Notes: generated from the sequence alone by a model not told the origin. Shown: positions 45,719 through 58,231, numbered from the stretch's first letter. The stretch: DNA of 64,000 nt from Sarcocystis neurona (GCA_000727475.1 KL647306.1:1619835-1683834); one strand, 5' to 3'. Program-made: numbers and translations.

Positions 45719-46881
45719 CTGCCCATCAGCGATAACAGCGGCAAAGAATCACCAGCAGCAGGAGTAACATCTATCGCTTGGCCCCAACAGCAACAGCAGG
45801 AGTAGCAACAGCAGCTGCAGGAGCAGCAACAGTAGCAGCAGCAGCAACGGCGTCTAGGGGCAGCACATGCCACGTCACGCCGGCAGCAGCAGCAGCAGCA
45901 AGCGGAGGGCCTGCAGCGGCAGCAGTGACTGCAGCGGCGGCTGCTGCAGCAGAAGGATTTTTCTGCAGTGGCGGTCCTGGTAGAGGTACGCATGCACGTA
46001 AAGAAGCAGCGCAGCAGGAAACAAGCAGCTACAGAGTCACTACCGCAGTTCCCTGGTAAGACCACGGGGAACCACCACCGCGTGAGAGTCGACCCTACAA
46101 GAGCAGCAGCACCAACAGCACCAGAGAGAAAGAGGACGGGCAGCAGGCAGCACTGCGCAGACAAAATTGCACCGGCCGCAGCAGCACTTGCAGCAAAAGC
46201 AGCAGCAGCAGCAGAAGAGAAAGTGGATTAGAAACGAAAAACTTGTCCCCGCAGACACTCTGGCGAGGCGGCGTTTCAACACACATACCTCTAGGAGACT
46301 TCCCGTGGACGACCCCGTCTCACCCCGTACTACTACTCGTGGAGTGTACGTACACTCCCCTGGGAGACTTCCCGTGGACTCTCCCCTCTACTCGTCGAGT
46401 GTACGTACACTCCCCTAGGTGACTTCCCGTGGACTCTCCGCTCCACTCGTCGAGTGTACGTACACTCGCCTAGGGGATTTCCCGTAAACTAATCCGTCTC
46501 CCCGAGTACTGCTACTCGTGGAGTGTACGTACACTCCCCGTAGACACTTCCTGTTGACTCTCCCCTCTACTCGTCGAGTGTAGGTACACTTTCCTAGAAG
46601 ACTTACCGTCGACCCTCCCCTCTACTCGTCGAGTGTACGTACACTCCCCTTGAACACTTCCCGTGGACTCTCCTCCCTCACCGCGTCCTCCTACTCGTCA
46701 GGTGTACGTACACTTCTTCTAAGCTATTCGTCGATACCTAGACTCTTGGTAGGACTTGTACGTGAACTGGCAGAAGAGCTCCCCTGCTGCATATACGTCT
46801 CCGCGTCTCGCATGTGGAGAGACAAAGGGAGGACACGACAGCACTGCAAAAGCGGAAAGGAAGTCGAAAGAACAAACTCAC
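45719..46881 (-). other. HPR-like gene intron
   Basis: Sense-strand CTG tract before the acceptor (plus-strand CAG/GCA 45745-46220), then the 179-bp higher-order palindrome array at 46290-46750. Confidence 0.55.
46290..46750. repeat. higher-order satellite built on GTGTACGTACAC
   Basis: The core GTGTACGTACAC starts at 46344, 46399, 46454, 46523, 46578 (one mismatch), 46633 and 46702. The spacing is 55, 55, 69, 55, 55, 69 bp, so the true period is 179 bp. Flanks share ACTACTCGTCGA and CCCTAGGxGACTTCCCGTGG; the 69-bp units also carry a CCCCGTACTACT-like insert. Confidence 0.9.
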
Positions 46882-47536
46882 TTTGCTGAAGGAGAAGAAT
46901 ATCTCTGCGAATTGGTGTGGGGCGTAGGACTGCTGCTTCTCAAGAAACAAATTCAGCAGCTCCTGCTGCATCTCTGACACGCGCTGCAGTCGAACGGTCA
47001 CCAAACGATCTTCCTGCTGCTGTCGCTGCTGCTGCAGCACTTTCAGACGGGGAAGCCCTCCGTTCCACTGCGGTTGCTGGTGCTGCTGCTGCTGCTCGCC
47101 TTCTCGCATCAGTGGACCCTGCTGCTGCAGCTGCTGCTGCCGTTGATCACCTCGATCCTCCTCCTCCTTATTCTTCTCATGCTGCTCCTGCTCGTCCTTC
47201 TTTTCCTTCTGTTGCTGCTGAGGAAGGGGCTTCTGCGCGCGTGGCTTGCAGCACTGCTCGACCCGCGTCTGGTGCTGCGCCTGGCGCGTTCGCACCCGCT
47301 CACCTTGTCTGTCCTGCTGTTCTGGCTGCTGCTCGCCTGGCTGCGATTCTTCCGACCGCTGGCGTCGCTGCCGCTGGCGCTCACGTAGAAAGCCTCGCAG
47401 CTGCTGCAGCGTCGCCGCAAGGAAAGCCGCTTCCGACGGCTGCAGCACCTGCTGCTCTCGAAGCGCATTTATCAGCAACAGCTCTACCAGCTCCCAGTTC
47501 TCGAACCTAGACAGCAGCAGCAGTAACGAAGCAGCA
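46882..47536 (-). CDS. HPR-like gene exon with Gln-rich linker
   Basis: It begins after GGCTTGCTACTGCCGCAG with one base completing the previous codon and ends AGCAAA|GTGAGT in phase 0. ASLLLLLSRFENWELVELL, LINALREQQVLQPSEAAF and LAATLQQLRGFLRERQ form helices. A Gln/Glu/Lys-rich linker of about 100 residues follows, then MQQELLNLFLEKQQSYAPHQ and FAEIFFSFSK, again a repeat helix pair. 218 codons. Confidence 0.7.
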
Positions 47537-47933
47537 CTGCGGCAGTAGCAAGCCAGCACACGCTGAAGCAGCAGGGCTGCAGTAGGAACAACTGCGAGGC
47601 CGGAGGTGAAGGAGCGACAGCGCCAGTGTCCAGCTCAGCAGCAGCAGCAGCAGCAAGGCACAGCACCAGCAGCTTGCAAGCCGCTCTAACAGCAGCACCA
47701 CCAGCAGAAACACCAGTCGCACCAGAAACAACAGCAGTAGCAATAGCAGCAGCGATGGCACTGGCTACAGCAACAGCAGCAGCACCAGCAGCAGCGACAG
47801 CAGCAGCAACAGCAGCAGCGACAGCAGCAACAGCAGCACCAACAGCAGCAGCACCAGCAGCAGCAACAGCAGCACCACCAGCAGCAGCACCAGCAACGGC
47901 AACAACAGCGACAGGGACACACGATATTCTTAC
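47537..47933 (-). repeat. intronic CTG array (sense strand)
   Basis: Plus-strand CAG/CAA/GCA at 47635-47920 is CTG/TTG/TGC on the sense strand and fills most of this 397-bp intron. Confidence 0.75.
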
Positions 47934-49986
47934 GCATTCAGATCCCTCAGGGACTGCAGGAAGAGGAAGACGTCTTCTCTTTGAAGACAGTATATACCTT
48001 TCAGCACCGCACGCCCTAGCAGCCGCAGGACCGCGTCATCAAGAGCAGCGTACGCTTCCCATCCCCAAGCAGCAGCAGCTGCAGCAGGTGCGGCCACACG
48101 AGCTGCAGCAGCAGTGCCGCCAGCAGAGGAAAGTACAGCAGCAGCAGACGAGGAGGAGGAGGAGTGCGCAGCAGCAGCACAGGAAATGTCGGCTCCGGCA
48201 GCACCCGCAGGCAATGCTGCAGGACACGGGACAGCATTGCACGAAGGAACCGGTGCAGCAGAGGAACAAGCGGCTTCAAAGAGACCGTCCTTGGGAAGAA
48301 GCGCAACGGCTGGGCAAGGACTGGACGCAGCAGCAGCAGCAACACCAGCGGGAGCAGAGAAAAGGCGGAACGTATCTTCACGAGGCATCTTAACTGTAGC
48401 AGAAGTAGCTTCTCGTTGCAGCAGCGCCCGCGCGACTTCACGCGTCGATCCGCTCGCCGCTACCGCAGATGTAGGTTTACTTGCCAGCGCCTTGTTCGAT
48501 TCTTTCTTCGCTGTGTCGCTGTTTTCCCCTGCTGTTGCTGCTGCAGACATCTCTGCGGCTCCTGCTGAACTTACGTTCGAACTTGCTGTCGCATCAGCAG
48601 TAAAACTCTCTTCGAGCGGCGTACCTGCGGAGCTCCCTCGCATCGCTGTCGCAACACAGCTGTCAGCTGCTCTCGCTGCTGTGGGCTTCTCTTCCGATGC
48701 TGCTGCTGCTGCTGTATGTTTCTTTGCTGCTGCTGCTGCTAAACAAGAAAAAGACGGTACGCTCCCAGTGACTGTCTGTGCTGCTGCCTCAGGCGATATT
48801 CGTGTTGCTGCTGCGGCTACTGCTGTGGATCGACAGCCCTGCTCGGACGGAGAAACAAGCTTCTCCTTCGCAGCAACGCCCCTGAAAAGAGTGCTGCTGC
48901 CTGCCTCTCTCCTGCTGCTGCTGTTGCCGTTGCTGCTCAGCAGGTCCGCGCTGCTGCTGTAGCTTTCTCTGATGCGGCTCTCGAGCAGGAGAAGCTGCTG
49001 CTGACGCTGCCTCAGGAAGGCGAGAACGAGACCTTGCAGCAGCGCTTCACGCTCCTCCTGCTGCTGCTGATCAGGCTCTGAGTCAAATTGCTGTGCAGCA
49101 GACCGCAGCCCCAGCAACTTCTCCGGTAGCCGCTCCACATACAGCGGCCGAGTCCGCTTTGAAACAGCTGCAACGGCAGCAGTGGCAGCAGCCGACGGAC
49201 GACCCGCAGCACTAGCGCCAGGGACAGTTAAGGTAGGAGCAGCCAGGTCGGCAGCTACAGCATCAGGAGAGGTAGCAGGAGCAGCAGCAGTCGTTACAGT
49301 AGGTACAGCAGGAGTGGTAGCGCCACAAAGGGTAGCAGCACCAGCAGCAAGAGGAGTGACCGCGGCAGGCAGAGCACTGGCAGCAGCAGGGGTTGTGTCG
49401 AGGTTGCAGCTGCGACCTTCGGACGCGCCGCCGCCGTGGCGTCGAGGTGCTGCGATCCCGTTGCTGTCACGGTGAGTTAACTCCTGCCCACTGCTGCTAT
49501 CGACGCTGCTTCCCCGGCTGCTGCTGCTCCCGCTACGCTTCTTCGGCTGTGCGACGTAGCTGCCGCTTGAGAGGCTGCTGCTGCTGCCCACAGGACTCCT
49601 GCCGTCTTGTCCGGTCTCGCTGCTGCTGACGTTGCACACCTCGCTGCTGCTGCGGTCAGGAAGGTAGCTGCTGTTCCCCATGCCGCTGTTGTGTGTCTCG
49701 TTGCTTCGGCTAAGCCAGTTGCTGCTGCTGCTGCTGTGTTTGGAGCTGCTTGGATTCAGCCAGTTGCTGCTGCTGCTGTTTGTTCTTGCTCTGGCGTCTC
49801 GAAAGGAGGAGCAAGTGATCGGGTGCTGGGTGAGTGTGACGAGAGCCTCGAGCAGCAGAGCAGCATCAGCAGCAGATAGTTGGTCGCTTCTTCCCAGAAG
49901 GCAGTTTATGACGCGCACTGCATGCACCGCAGCAACGCAGCCGTCGAGCGCAGCAGAAAGACACCGGCAGCAACAAACGGGAAGTT
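47934..49986 (-). CDS. HPR-like gene, longest internal exon
   Basis: 684 codons from AAAGGCCGTGCTTCAG to AATGC|GTAAGA. N-terminal repeat helices (LDGCVAAVHAVRVINCLL, LSAADAALLLEALVTLTQHP), then Ser/Asn/Ala-rich low complexity, a central helix (REALLQGLVLAFLRQRQQQL), more Ala/Ser sequence, and C-terminal helices (YAALDDAVLRLLGRAVLKGI, EDVFLFLQSLRDLN). Leading two bases and trailing two bases both match their neighbours. About two thirds is low complexity, as often seen in Eimeria proteins compared with orthologues. Confidence 0.7.
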
Positions 49987-52506
49987 CTGAAGCACGGCCT
50001 TTTGCAGCACGCTCATGAGGAGCATGCCGCATGCAAAAAAAACCCGACTTTCGAAAATAATGTCACCGGGGCGACGCGTCGACAGGGTGCGCAACACGCA
50101 GCAGCAGCTGCAGTATTAGCGCGAAGGCCGCGTCTGCAGCGGCAGAGGCTTGCCAGAAGGCAGGAGAGGCAGCAGCAGACACACTCACTAGCATGCCGCT
50201 AAGGGAGGGAGCAGCAGGCAGCCCCCAGAGGAAGAGAGCAGCAGCTCACGCGCACGTGATCTCCTCTCACGAAGGACGGATGACCCCCGGAGTCTGCTGG
50301 AGCAGCAGGGCGCGAAGAAGAAAAGCGACAGCAGCAGCACAAGCGACAACAGCAAGACAGTCCCAGGGCAGGACAGGCGGGAGAAACGCTGCAGGAGTGT
50401 GGCGCCACCACCGTTGCTTCTGCAGAGAGTTTGAAGGAGCAGCAGGACGTGCAGCAGCAGCAAGAGGGCAGCAGCACCAGCACCGGAGGAGGCAGGACCA
50501 GCGCGCGGGAGACCAGCAGCAGCAGCAGCCCCACAGCAAAGGCAGCAGCTGCAGCAACAGCAGCAGAACAGCGCCGCGGCTGCAGCAGACCCCGCAAAAC
50601 CGGACGCAGCAAGAGCAGCAGCCGGAAAGAAACACAGGCTGCCCCAGCAGCAGCAGCAGCCAGAGCAGCAGTCGTCATCCAGTCAAAAAGAAAAGCGTCA
50701 GCTCCGGCGGCGCCAGACGCTGCAGCGGCGGCAGCGACGCCAGTCGCAGCAGCAGCAACAGCAGCAGCTTCACAAGGGGCTGCAGCACGTGTGGTGCCAG
50801 GAGAAGGAGGCGCACCAGCAGCACCGCCCCCACGCAACAGCAAACCGAAAAGAATTTCTTCAGCAGCGAACCGCAGCAGCAGCACCGAGGACGGCGGCCC
50901 TAACGAAGTGTTCCGAAATCAAGCAGCTCTTCCTCCCCCTCTCTCTTCTTCCGGAGCTTCTTCTGTCTCTGTTCGCCCTTCTTGCGTCTCTGCCCCGTCC
51001 TCTCTTCTGCCCTACTGCCCCCTCTCTCCGAAAAACCTGCGTCCTTTGTGGTCGCTTGTACGACGCACTAGGCGTAGATAACCACCGAACTATCACTCCT
51101 GCGTACTCGCCCACATACACATATGTATGACTGCTCTGCTAGATGCAAGCGAGAGAAACGTAGAAACTGCTATACCTCCTATGTCCACAGACATGTGTGT
51201 GTAGGCGCATGCACCTATGTATTTGTCTACCCGCGCATGCGGACAACGATGGACGTGTGTGGCCGCATGCAGAAGGACAAGGCAGCAAGAGCAGGAAACG
51301 CGGAGTGCTGACAGCCCCACCAGATCTCTCGTTCACCACCTGCACGCCTTCAAATCAAGCGGTCAAAGCTGTGCTCGCGACTTCATATACATCTATAATG
51401 TCTGTGTGTATGCATGTGTACGCATGTGTATGCATGTGTACGTATATATATGCATATGTGTATGCATACATACGTGTACGTGTGGAGGTGCCCATACGTC
51501 GAATCCACCGCAAAAACACGTCCAGACACGTGTGCGGGTTTAGGTGTGGACCGCGTACACAGCCGAGAAAAAGACGCTCAAATATGTTCTTGCGAACGTA
51601 TGTACATGTATACATATATACATGTAAGTGTATTCATGCATGCATGCACACATATATGCATGTGTAAGCCCACGCAGATCCGTACGGAGACGTATGCAGG
51701 TATAGATGTGGAATAAGTCGAAACGGCGGAGACGGCGCTCAAACGCCTGCTTGCGAACCTTATATATATATATATATGTGTGCACGGATGCATGTGTACG
51801 TACATATATATATATATATATGTGCACGAGTTCGTATTCATATACGTATGTATACGTAACCCCACGCGTGCAAGACAGACACATACGTGGTGTGGGCTGG
51901 GCAGAGAAGAGCGGGGCCCCCCACGTGGTGGAAGAAGCGGAAAAAGAGGGACCCGATTTGAAACGATCGACGGGGGGGTTCGCCAAGCTCGCCTGCCCAA
52001 TGCATGCGAACGCCCGGCGGCTATAAAAAAGCTGCTCACTCCCATATACACAGACGTGCACTTCCTACGACTAGCAACACGCATAGATACATACACAGAC
52101 TTCGACTTGCTAAGTGTCACCACCACATATAAATATATATATATATATATAGACAGATAGATTGGGACTTGCTAAGAATCACGCGCATATACATATATAT
52201 ACAGACTTTTACCTGCTCAGAGTCACGTGCATATATATATATATATATATATACATATATATATACATATACATATATATATATGTATATGTATACATAT
52301 AGAGAGACTGGGACTTGCTACGAGTAACAACGGAGATGGATATGCAGATAGATTTGTAGTTGTGACGATTGACACCGCGCATGAAAAGGAGAGCAGGCGT
52401 CAGCAGTCAGCAGCAGAGAGCAGCGAGCGACAGGAGACGGGAAGATGTGGGGCCTCGGGTGTACGTACACCGCCCTGCGCGTCGGCGGTCGACACGCTAC
52501 ACTCAC
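49987..52506 (-). other. HPR-like gene intron
   Basis: Plus-strand CAG/AGC at 50090-50880 (CTG on the sense strand) precedes the exon at 49986. 51100-52340 is microsatellite and the repeats at 52085-52335. The palindrome lies at 52458-52471. Plus-strand frames of up to 236 codons in 50.2-51.1 kb are Ser/Ala/Gln-rich; I consider them antisense shadows, but a nested gene is not excluded. Confidence 0.4.
52085..52335. repeat. four-unit degenerate tandem repeat
   Basis: GACTTGCTAAGNNTCAC-like cores occur near 52107, 52168, 52208 (ACCTGCTCAGAGTCACG) and 52312, each followed by CGCATATACATA and (TA)n. Confidence 0.6.
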
Positions 52507-52662
52507 CCGCTGTTCGGAAGAAAAGTTGCATGTCTGCTGCTGCCGTCTCGGCCCCTGTGATTCGTCCTCTAGGCTCCGCTGCTGCTGCTCCTCCTTCGCC
52601 TCCTCTTTCAGCTACTTCTCCACTTCCTCCTCCTTCTGCTGCTCTTCCTGCTGCTTCTGCTG
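52507..52662 (-). CDS. HPR-like gene exon, Ala/Glu/Gly-rich
   Basis: It reads AEAAGRAAEGGGSGEVAERG, GEGGAAAAEPRGRITGAETA and AADMQLFFRTA, ending with one spare base at GCGG|GTGAGT. The donor is strong; the acceptor among several AG (CGAAG chosen for phase) is not certain. The next exon starts with the two bases needed. Confidence 0.5.
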
Positions 52663-53838
52663 CTTCGCTGGTGGACAAGCCTTCGCACAATCACCGCCGC
52701 AAGTCACACCGGGAAGTCCGGTCGCACGAGGTGCCACCCACGGAAGAGAAGTGCTCTTACAGAAGAAAAAAGTGCACACCACCCGTCAAAAAGTTTCCTC
52801 CTCTCCTTCTTTCTGTATTTCTCTCTCCATATATATACATGTTACATATATATATATACATATGTACACCAGCAAGTTTCCATTTGATGTGTGTACATAT
52901 ATATATATATATTGTATAGATGCCTGTACACGCCTATACATGAATATATATATATATATGTCGGCGGAGATGCATATGTAAGTATATACACACACGTACA
53001 CATACATATATATACATGTATATATATACATACAAACGCATAAAGTCTCTGTGTATATTTGAGTATACACGTATAGTTGTAGATTTCTCAATTGCCAAGT
53101 CTTGACGCAGGAGTATACCGGCATATACGTCCATCTACAGTACATATATATATATATAAGTACAGACACAACACACATGCATATATATGTGTGTAAGAGA
53201 GAGAGAGGAGGTGCCTTCTCCGGTCCACTTTCCGTTTGCTGCAGTGGTCTGCAAAAGAAGGAAATGTATCGAAGTTCCCTTTTCCGTTTCTGACTGACAC
53301 GGAAAAAAAGGCCCCTCTACGCTTCCTTTTTCTCCACGGAAAGGGCCACAACTTCCTGCAAATGTGGACATGCATGCGTGTGGGGATGTACACCCCTGCC
53401 CACACATATATATGAGAGAGACACGTACATATGTGGTGCAGACATATATGTGTACGGAGAGAGAAATACCTATATATGTGGTGTACACATATGCATCTAC
53501 TATATATATACACATATACGTAGAGAGAGAGAGACGTATATATGGGGTGTACGCATGTATACATATATAAATAGAAGGATGCGTATACGTGTATATGTAT
53601 ACTTATGCATATATGGAGAGCGACAGCGTACGACGTGTCCAGCATTATCGGTGTACACATATATATAAATTCTCATCTCTTTAACAGAAAGCTACTAATA
53701 GAAATAGACACATGTACATTTGTCTGAATGCCTGCAGACAGTTCACTGCTTATGTGCATGCATATATATATATATATATGTGTATGGATATATGTGTGTG
53801 CGTGCATGCGAGAGTATGTCGGGGAGTACTTTTTTTAC

Positions 53839-55677
53839 TTGTACTTCCCCACGAGAAATGCAAGTCATCTGCGTCGATCAGCGAGGTCCAGATGGCGGCC
53901 GAAGGCGTTCCTGCTGCTGTTGCAGCTGCTGCGAGCTGCAGCCGGGTATGCGTCTCGGGCGAGAGCGGCAGCAGAGGCGGTCGCTCGCCCGTTGCTGCTA
54001 CCATCGCTGCAAGTACTCGTAGCTCCTCGCTGCTGCGCGCCCTGCCTTCTGCGCCGAGAGTTTCATAACTTCCTCCGGCTGCTGCTTCTTCGCTTCTATC
54101 CGCTGCTACCGCTGCATCCCGCTCTGGCGTCCCTCCCGGTAAAACTGCTGCTGCTCCGTCTACGAGTGCTGCAACAGTCCCGGCAGTTGCTTCTGCTGCG
54201 GCGTCTGCTCGCCTCGCTGCTGCAGCGTCTTCTTCTCTCCTTGCTGCTGCTTCTGCTCCTCCTCCTCTCCTTGCTGCTGCTTCTGCTTCTCCTCCTCTCC
54301 TTGGTGCTGCCGCTTCTTCTTCTCGTCTCTCTGGTGCTGCCGTTGCTGCTGTCTCCTCTTTCGCTCTACGTGGTGCTGCTGCCGAGACTGCCAGCCCTTT
54401 AGCTGTCGCTCCCGTTGCCGCTGCTGCCGGGCGGTGTGCTACTGCAGCTTCTTCTCCGTGTGCTGCTGTTTCTTCTCGCAAAGACGCTGCTGCTGCCGTA
54501 CGCGCTGCTGCTTCTGCGCCTTGCATTCCGTCCCCTGCTCCTGCTGCAGTTCTTGCTGCTGCAGCCAGCCCAGCGGTGTGCGCTTGTCCAAGCCTCGCCG
54601 GTGCAGTAGCATTAGCTCCCGCAGATGGGGCTGCTGCTGCAACAGTTGCTGCTGCTGCGTAGTCGGCTACTGTGCGTCCCTCCTGGAGCGTTGCTACTTC
54701 TGGGGAAGCTGCTGCTTCCGCAGGCTTCGTGGACTGCGAATCTACAGCAGCAGCAGCAAAGCGACGGAGACTGCAGTCGCTGCTGTGAAGAAACGCTGCA
54801 GCAGCAATGAGGTTGCGGTCGCGGACAAGGCCGTGCAGACGCAGCAGTGCATGTAACAACCGCAGCAGCTGCTGTGTGGAGACTCCTTCTTGCCACTCGT
54901 GTACGAATCGCTCATCCCGTCGCTGAAGCAGGTGCACACACATTTTCCGCAAAATTTGGTGCTTTTCCGCAACGTAGGCACTCCACAGTCGCTCCATTTC
55001 CTGAACGACCTGCTGCTGCTGCTCTTCCTGCTGTCGCTGCCTCTGCGTCGCGCTGCCGCTACTGCGCGTCCTCCTGCCGCTGAGACTCCCAGAAGACCAC
55101 TGCTGCTGCCGCCGACGCTGCTGCTGCTGCTGCAAAGATAGCTGCTGCTGCTGCAGATATTGCTGCTGCTGGTGCAGCATGAGTCTAAAGTGTTCGTTCA
55201 AAAAGGCGTCGCGCAGCAGCAGAGCGTCGCACAAACGCAGCAGCCCGTCGAAGGAGATCCGAGCGTGCCGGTGAGCGCAGCTCTCGCCAGAGGCTGCAGC
55301 ACTGCCGACGGCGTCCTCATCGCTGCTGCGGAAACTGCAGGCGGAGGAGCTGCCGCTGCTGCTGCACCTCCCGCTACCGCCACTACGCAGCTGCTCCCCG
55401 GCAGGGCGGTCGCTGCCGGTGAGACGCCTCTCCAGATCTGCGTGGGTCGCGCGGGGGCTCCTGGCGCTGGGACTGCTGCTCTCCCTGTTCGCCGGGCAGA
55501 CCCTGTTGCTGCTCTGGCTACTGCTGCTGCTCTGCCCGCTGCTGCTGCTGCTCTGGATCTGGCCGCTTCCGGTCGTCAGAGTGCTGCTGCCGTCACTGCT
55601 GCAGCGGGTGGCGGGGTTCCCGCTGCTGTTGCTGTTGCCGCCGTGGAGACAGCAGGGAGAGAGCACGGCGTGTACAG
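53839..55677 (-). CDS. HPR-like gene, large exon
   Basis: 613 codons from a typical acceptor (CTTAAACCGTCTCTTTGCTGTAG) to CAA|GTAAAA. Repeat helices ARISFDGLLRLCDALLLRD, AFLNEHFRLMLHQQQQY, ERLWSAYVAEKHQILRKM and VSTQQLLRLLHALLRLHGLV are embedded in Ser/Gln/Ala/Arg low complexity; the C-terminal third is mainly Ala/Glu/Arg. STQQLLRLLHALLRLHG is a canonical-looking HPR helix pair. The 3' donor is not the best consensus. Confidence 0.7.
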
Positions 55678-57954
55678 CTACAGCAAAGAGACGGTTTAAG
55701 GGAGGAACATCAAGTTTGTGGGGTTCGTACGCGTAGACCGGTCGACGCAGCAGCGTGGGAAAGTGCGTCGACCTTTCGCTCTCTCCTGCGGCTGCTGCTG
55801 CCGCTTCCTCTGCTGCGCCTGCTGTCCCCGCTCGTCCACAGCGGACGCCCCTCCTCGGCCTGGGCGCGTAAAAGTGGTGGGCGACCGCTTGCAGGCACGT
55901 GGCGAGATCCTGGCGTTATCCGAGAGAAAAGCAACAAATTCAAGTGCACACACATGGCAACGTTTTCACAAGAATAAACATATAAACACACAGGTGCATG
56001 CGTATACAGATCTACCAGCGTAGACACACGTGGCGAGACCTGCGCGAGGAAAATACATATGTGTATATATTGATCTACAAATACATATGTATACACACAC
56101 ATGCAGCGAGATGCTAACAAGAATATATATATGTGTATTTTCCAGCAATTACACACACGTAGTAAGACGCGCAATATATATATATATGTGTATGTCTGTA
56201 TATGTGTATCAGGGTATACATACTGAGAGGAGCATGGAGAAGAATCCACACATGCAGATATTTATTAAGTTGCATGTGCACGTATATCTCTGCGCGGGTC
56301 CCCGCGATTTGCATGCAGCATGCATCAGCAAAATTACTTCTCTTCTAACGCGCGTCGGTGCCGTCCATACGTTTCCTGTGCATGCGCAGTGACAGAGGGA
56401 CACCAAAAAGAGAAGAAGGGAAGACCGAAGCAGAACAAAACACCCACACATGTATACACGTATGTATGTATATGAAATGTATGTACGCTGGTCTCCACAC
56501 ATATATATATAGACAGGTACCTATTATGCCTGTATATATATGTGTGTGTTCCCCTTGACCACCACGTACATATATATATGTGTATGGAGATATGCAAATA
56601 CATATATTTCCACACACACAATGTGCATGCATAGACACACACACACACGTTGATTTAGATATGCCTCATCGATAAATAGGCATGCCGTTAAAAGGGAGAC
56701 GAATACTTCTCTCCGAATACTGCGGTCTCTATGCTTCGTCTTGTCCACCACAACGCATGCATATATGCGTACACGTTATCGCATGCACATATATTTAGAG
56801 ACATGCAGAAAGACCTTCCTGTGTGTGATATCTTCTGCCAGTCCAGGCGTATCCACAGCTATCCCGGCCAGATATACTTCGAAACATATATGCGTGGAAA
56901 CATATTTATATGCACGCTGTAGTGCATGCGCAGTATACGATGTCTCCGTAGGGAGAAGAAAGCAGCCGTGCAGACCGAGCGACTGCATGCGTGTCCCTAT
57001 CTTTCACAAGACTCTACGGAAGGGAAAACAAGACGAAAATACTGCATGCGATGCCCCGTCTCCCTGTATTCACATCTACACAAATATATATATGATGCCT
57101 CTATATACGCATGCAAACATACATAGAGACACGTAGTTAGGTGCAGATATTAATATACGTATATGATACCTCTATATACAGATGCGCACATACTTATACA
57201 CAGACACATATATATATGCGCGGCATTGGTTTATGAGAGTGAATTCCTGAAAAGGCTTTTCTTTTGACACACATCTACACATGCACATATATATACATAT
57301 ATATGTATCCACACGTAAAGAACTGATAGGTGTATATACAGATAGGAAAAAGAAAAAGTCTCCTCGTCGAAGCGAAGAAGGCACGTGGGCTGCAGCTGAT
57401 GACGACGACGCAGCAGCGAGGCTTCTTTCACGTGCGCAAAAACCGACACTTCTACAGGCGCTGCGCAGGCATTCGCACATCCGGGGCATATATACAAATA
57501 ATCTCCTTCATACACATATACACATATATGTACCTACAGACGTATACATATATATATATATATATGAACTTAGAGACACATATATATATGTGCTTAGAGA
57601 CGCATACAAATATATATATATGTATATGTATACATCTGTATGGATAAACAAGTGATTCTGGGCGCCGTACAACACGTATAGGTCCACACGTGTATATAGG
57701 TAGGCACAAATATATATATATATATATATGGAGAGACACAGAGAGATATATATGGAGAGAAGGTGGCTTGTGTAGGGAGAGGCTTTCATACGTACGCAGT
57801 AAAATACGTCCACTGCTGCAGCCCTACGTATATATATGTGCCGCCCTCTTTTCGTCTCTTCTTATATATATATATGTATAAGAAGCCATGGGCATGTGCG
57901 CCTCTCAGTTTGGAGAGGAGCGTCTTTTGCCGGGAGGCCCCAGGTGTAACGCAC
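55678..57954 (-). other. HPR-like gene intron with possible uncalled exon
   Basis: The exon at 57955 ends in phase 0 while that at 55677 needs one spare base, so an exon is probably missing or the 57955 donor is wrong. Candidates: about 57300-57440 (VFAHVKEASLLRRRHQLQPT) and 56800-56930 (FEVYLAGIAVDTPGLAED). The rest is (TA)n/(TATG)n. Confidence 0.35.
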
Positions 57955-58231
57955 ATCGGGAGAGAAGCGGCAGCGCCAAGCAGGAGCCTCTGTCTCGACA
58001 GCGGCAGCAGCAGCTGCAGCAGACGGTAGAGCAGCAGCAGCAGTTCGAAGAGCGGAAGGCGAAGGAAGCGCAGCAACGAGAGAGTCGAGAAGGCCTGCAA
58101 AAAAAACGCGGTGCTGTTGCTGCTCTTGCTCGTGCTCTTGCTGCTGCTCTTGCTGCTGCTCTTGCTGCTGCTCTTGCTGCTGTTGCTGCTGCTGGTCTCG
58201 AAGACGTGGGAGGCGTCCCTCTACTCCCCAC
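57955..58231 (-). CDS. HPR-like gene exon
   Basis: The acceptor GCGTGCGCCCTGCAG supplies one base that completes the previous codon (CT+G). It reads WGVEGRLPRLRD, a (QQQE)n run, HRVFFAGLLDSLVAALPSPS, ALRTAAAALPSAAAAAAAVE and TEAPAWRCRFSPD, to GAT|GTGCGT. The FFAGLLDSLVAAL helix is repeat-like. The 3' end is uncertain, as the frame stays open to 57862. Confidence 0.5.

Noticed and set aside
50193..51081. Plus-strand Ser/Ala/Gln frames of 216-236 codons
   Set aside because: They lie in an HPR-like gene intron whose neighbouring exons join in phase; no acceptor-donor pairs were convincing. A nested gene remains possible.
56788..56922. Short plus-strand frame DMQKDLPVCDIFCQSRRIHS
   Set aside because: Protein-like but isolated between microsatellites, with the opposite strand equally open.
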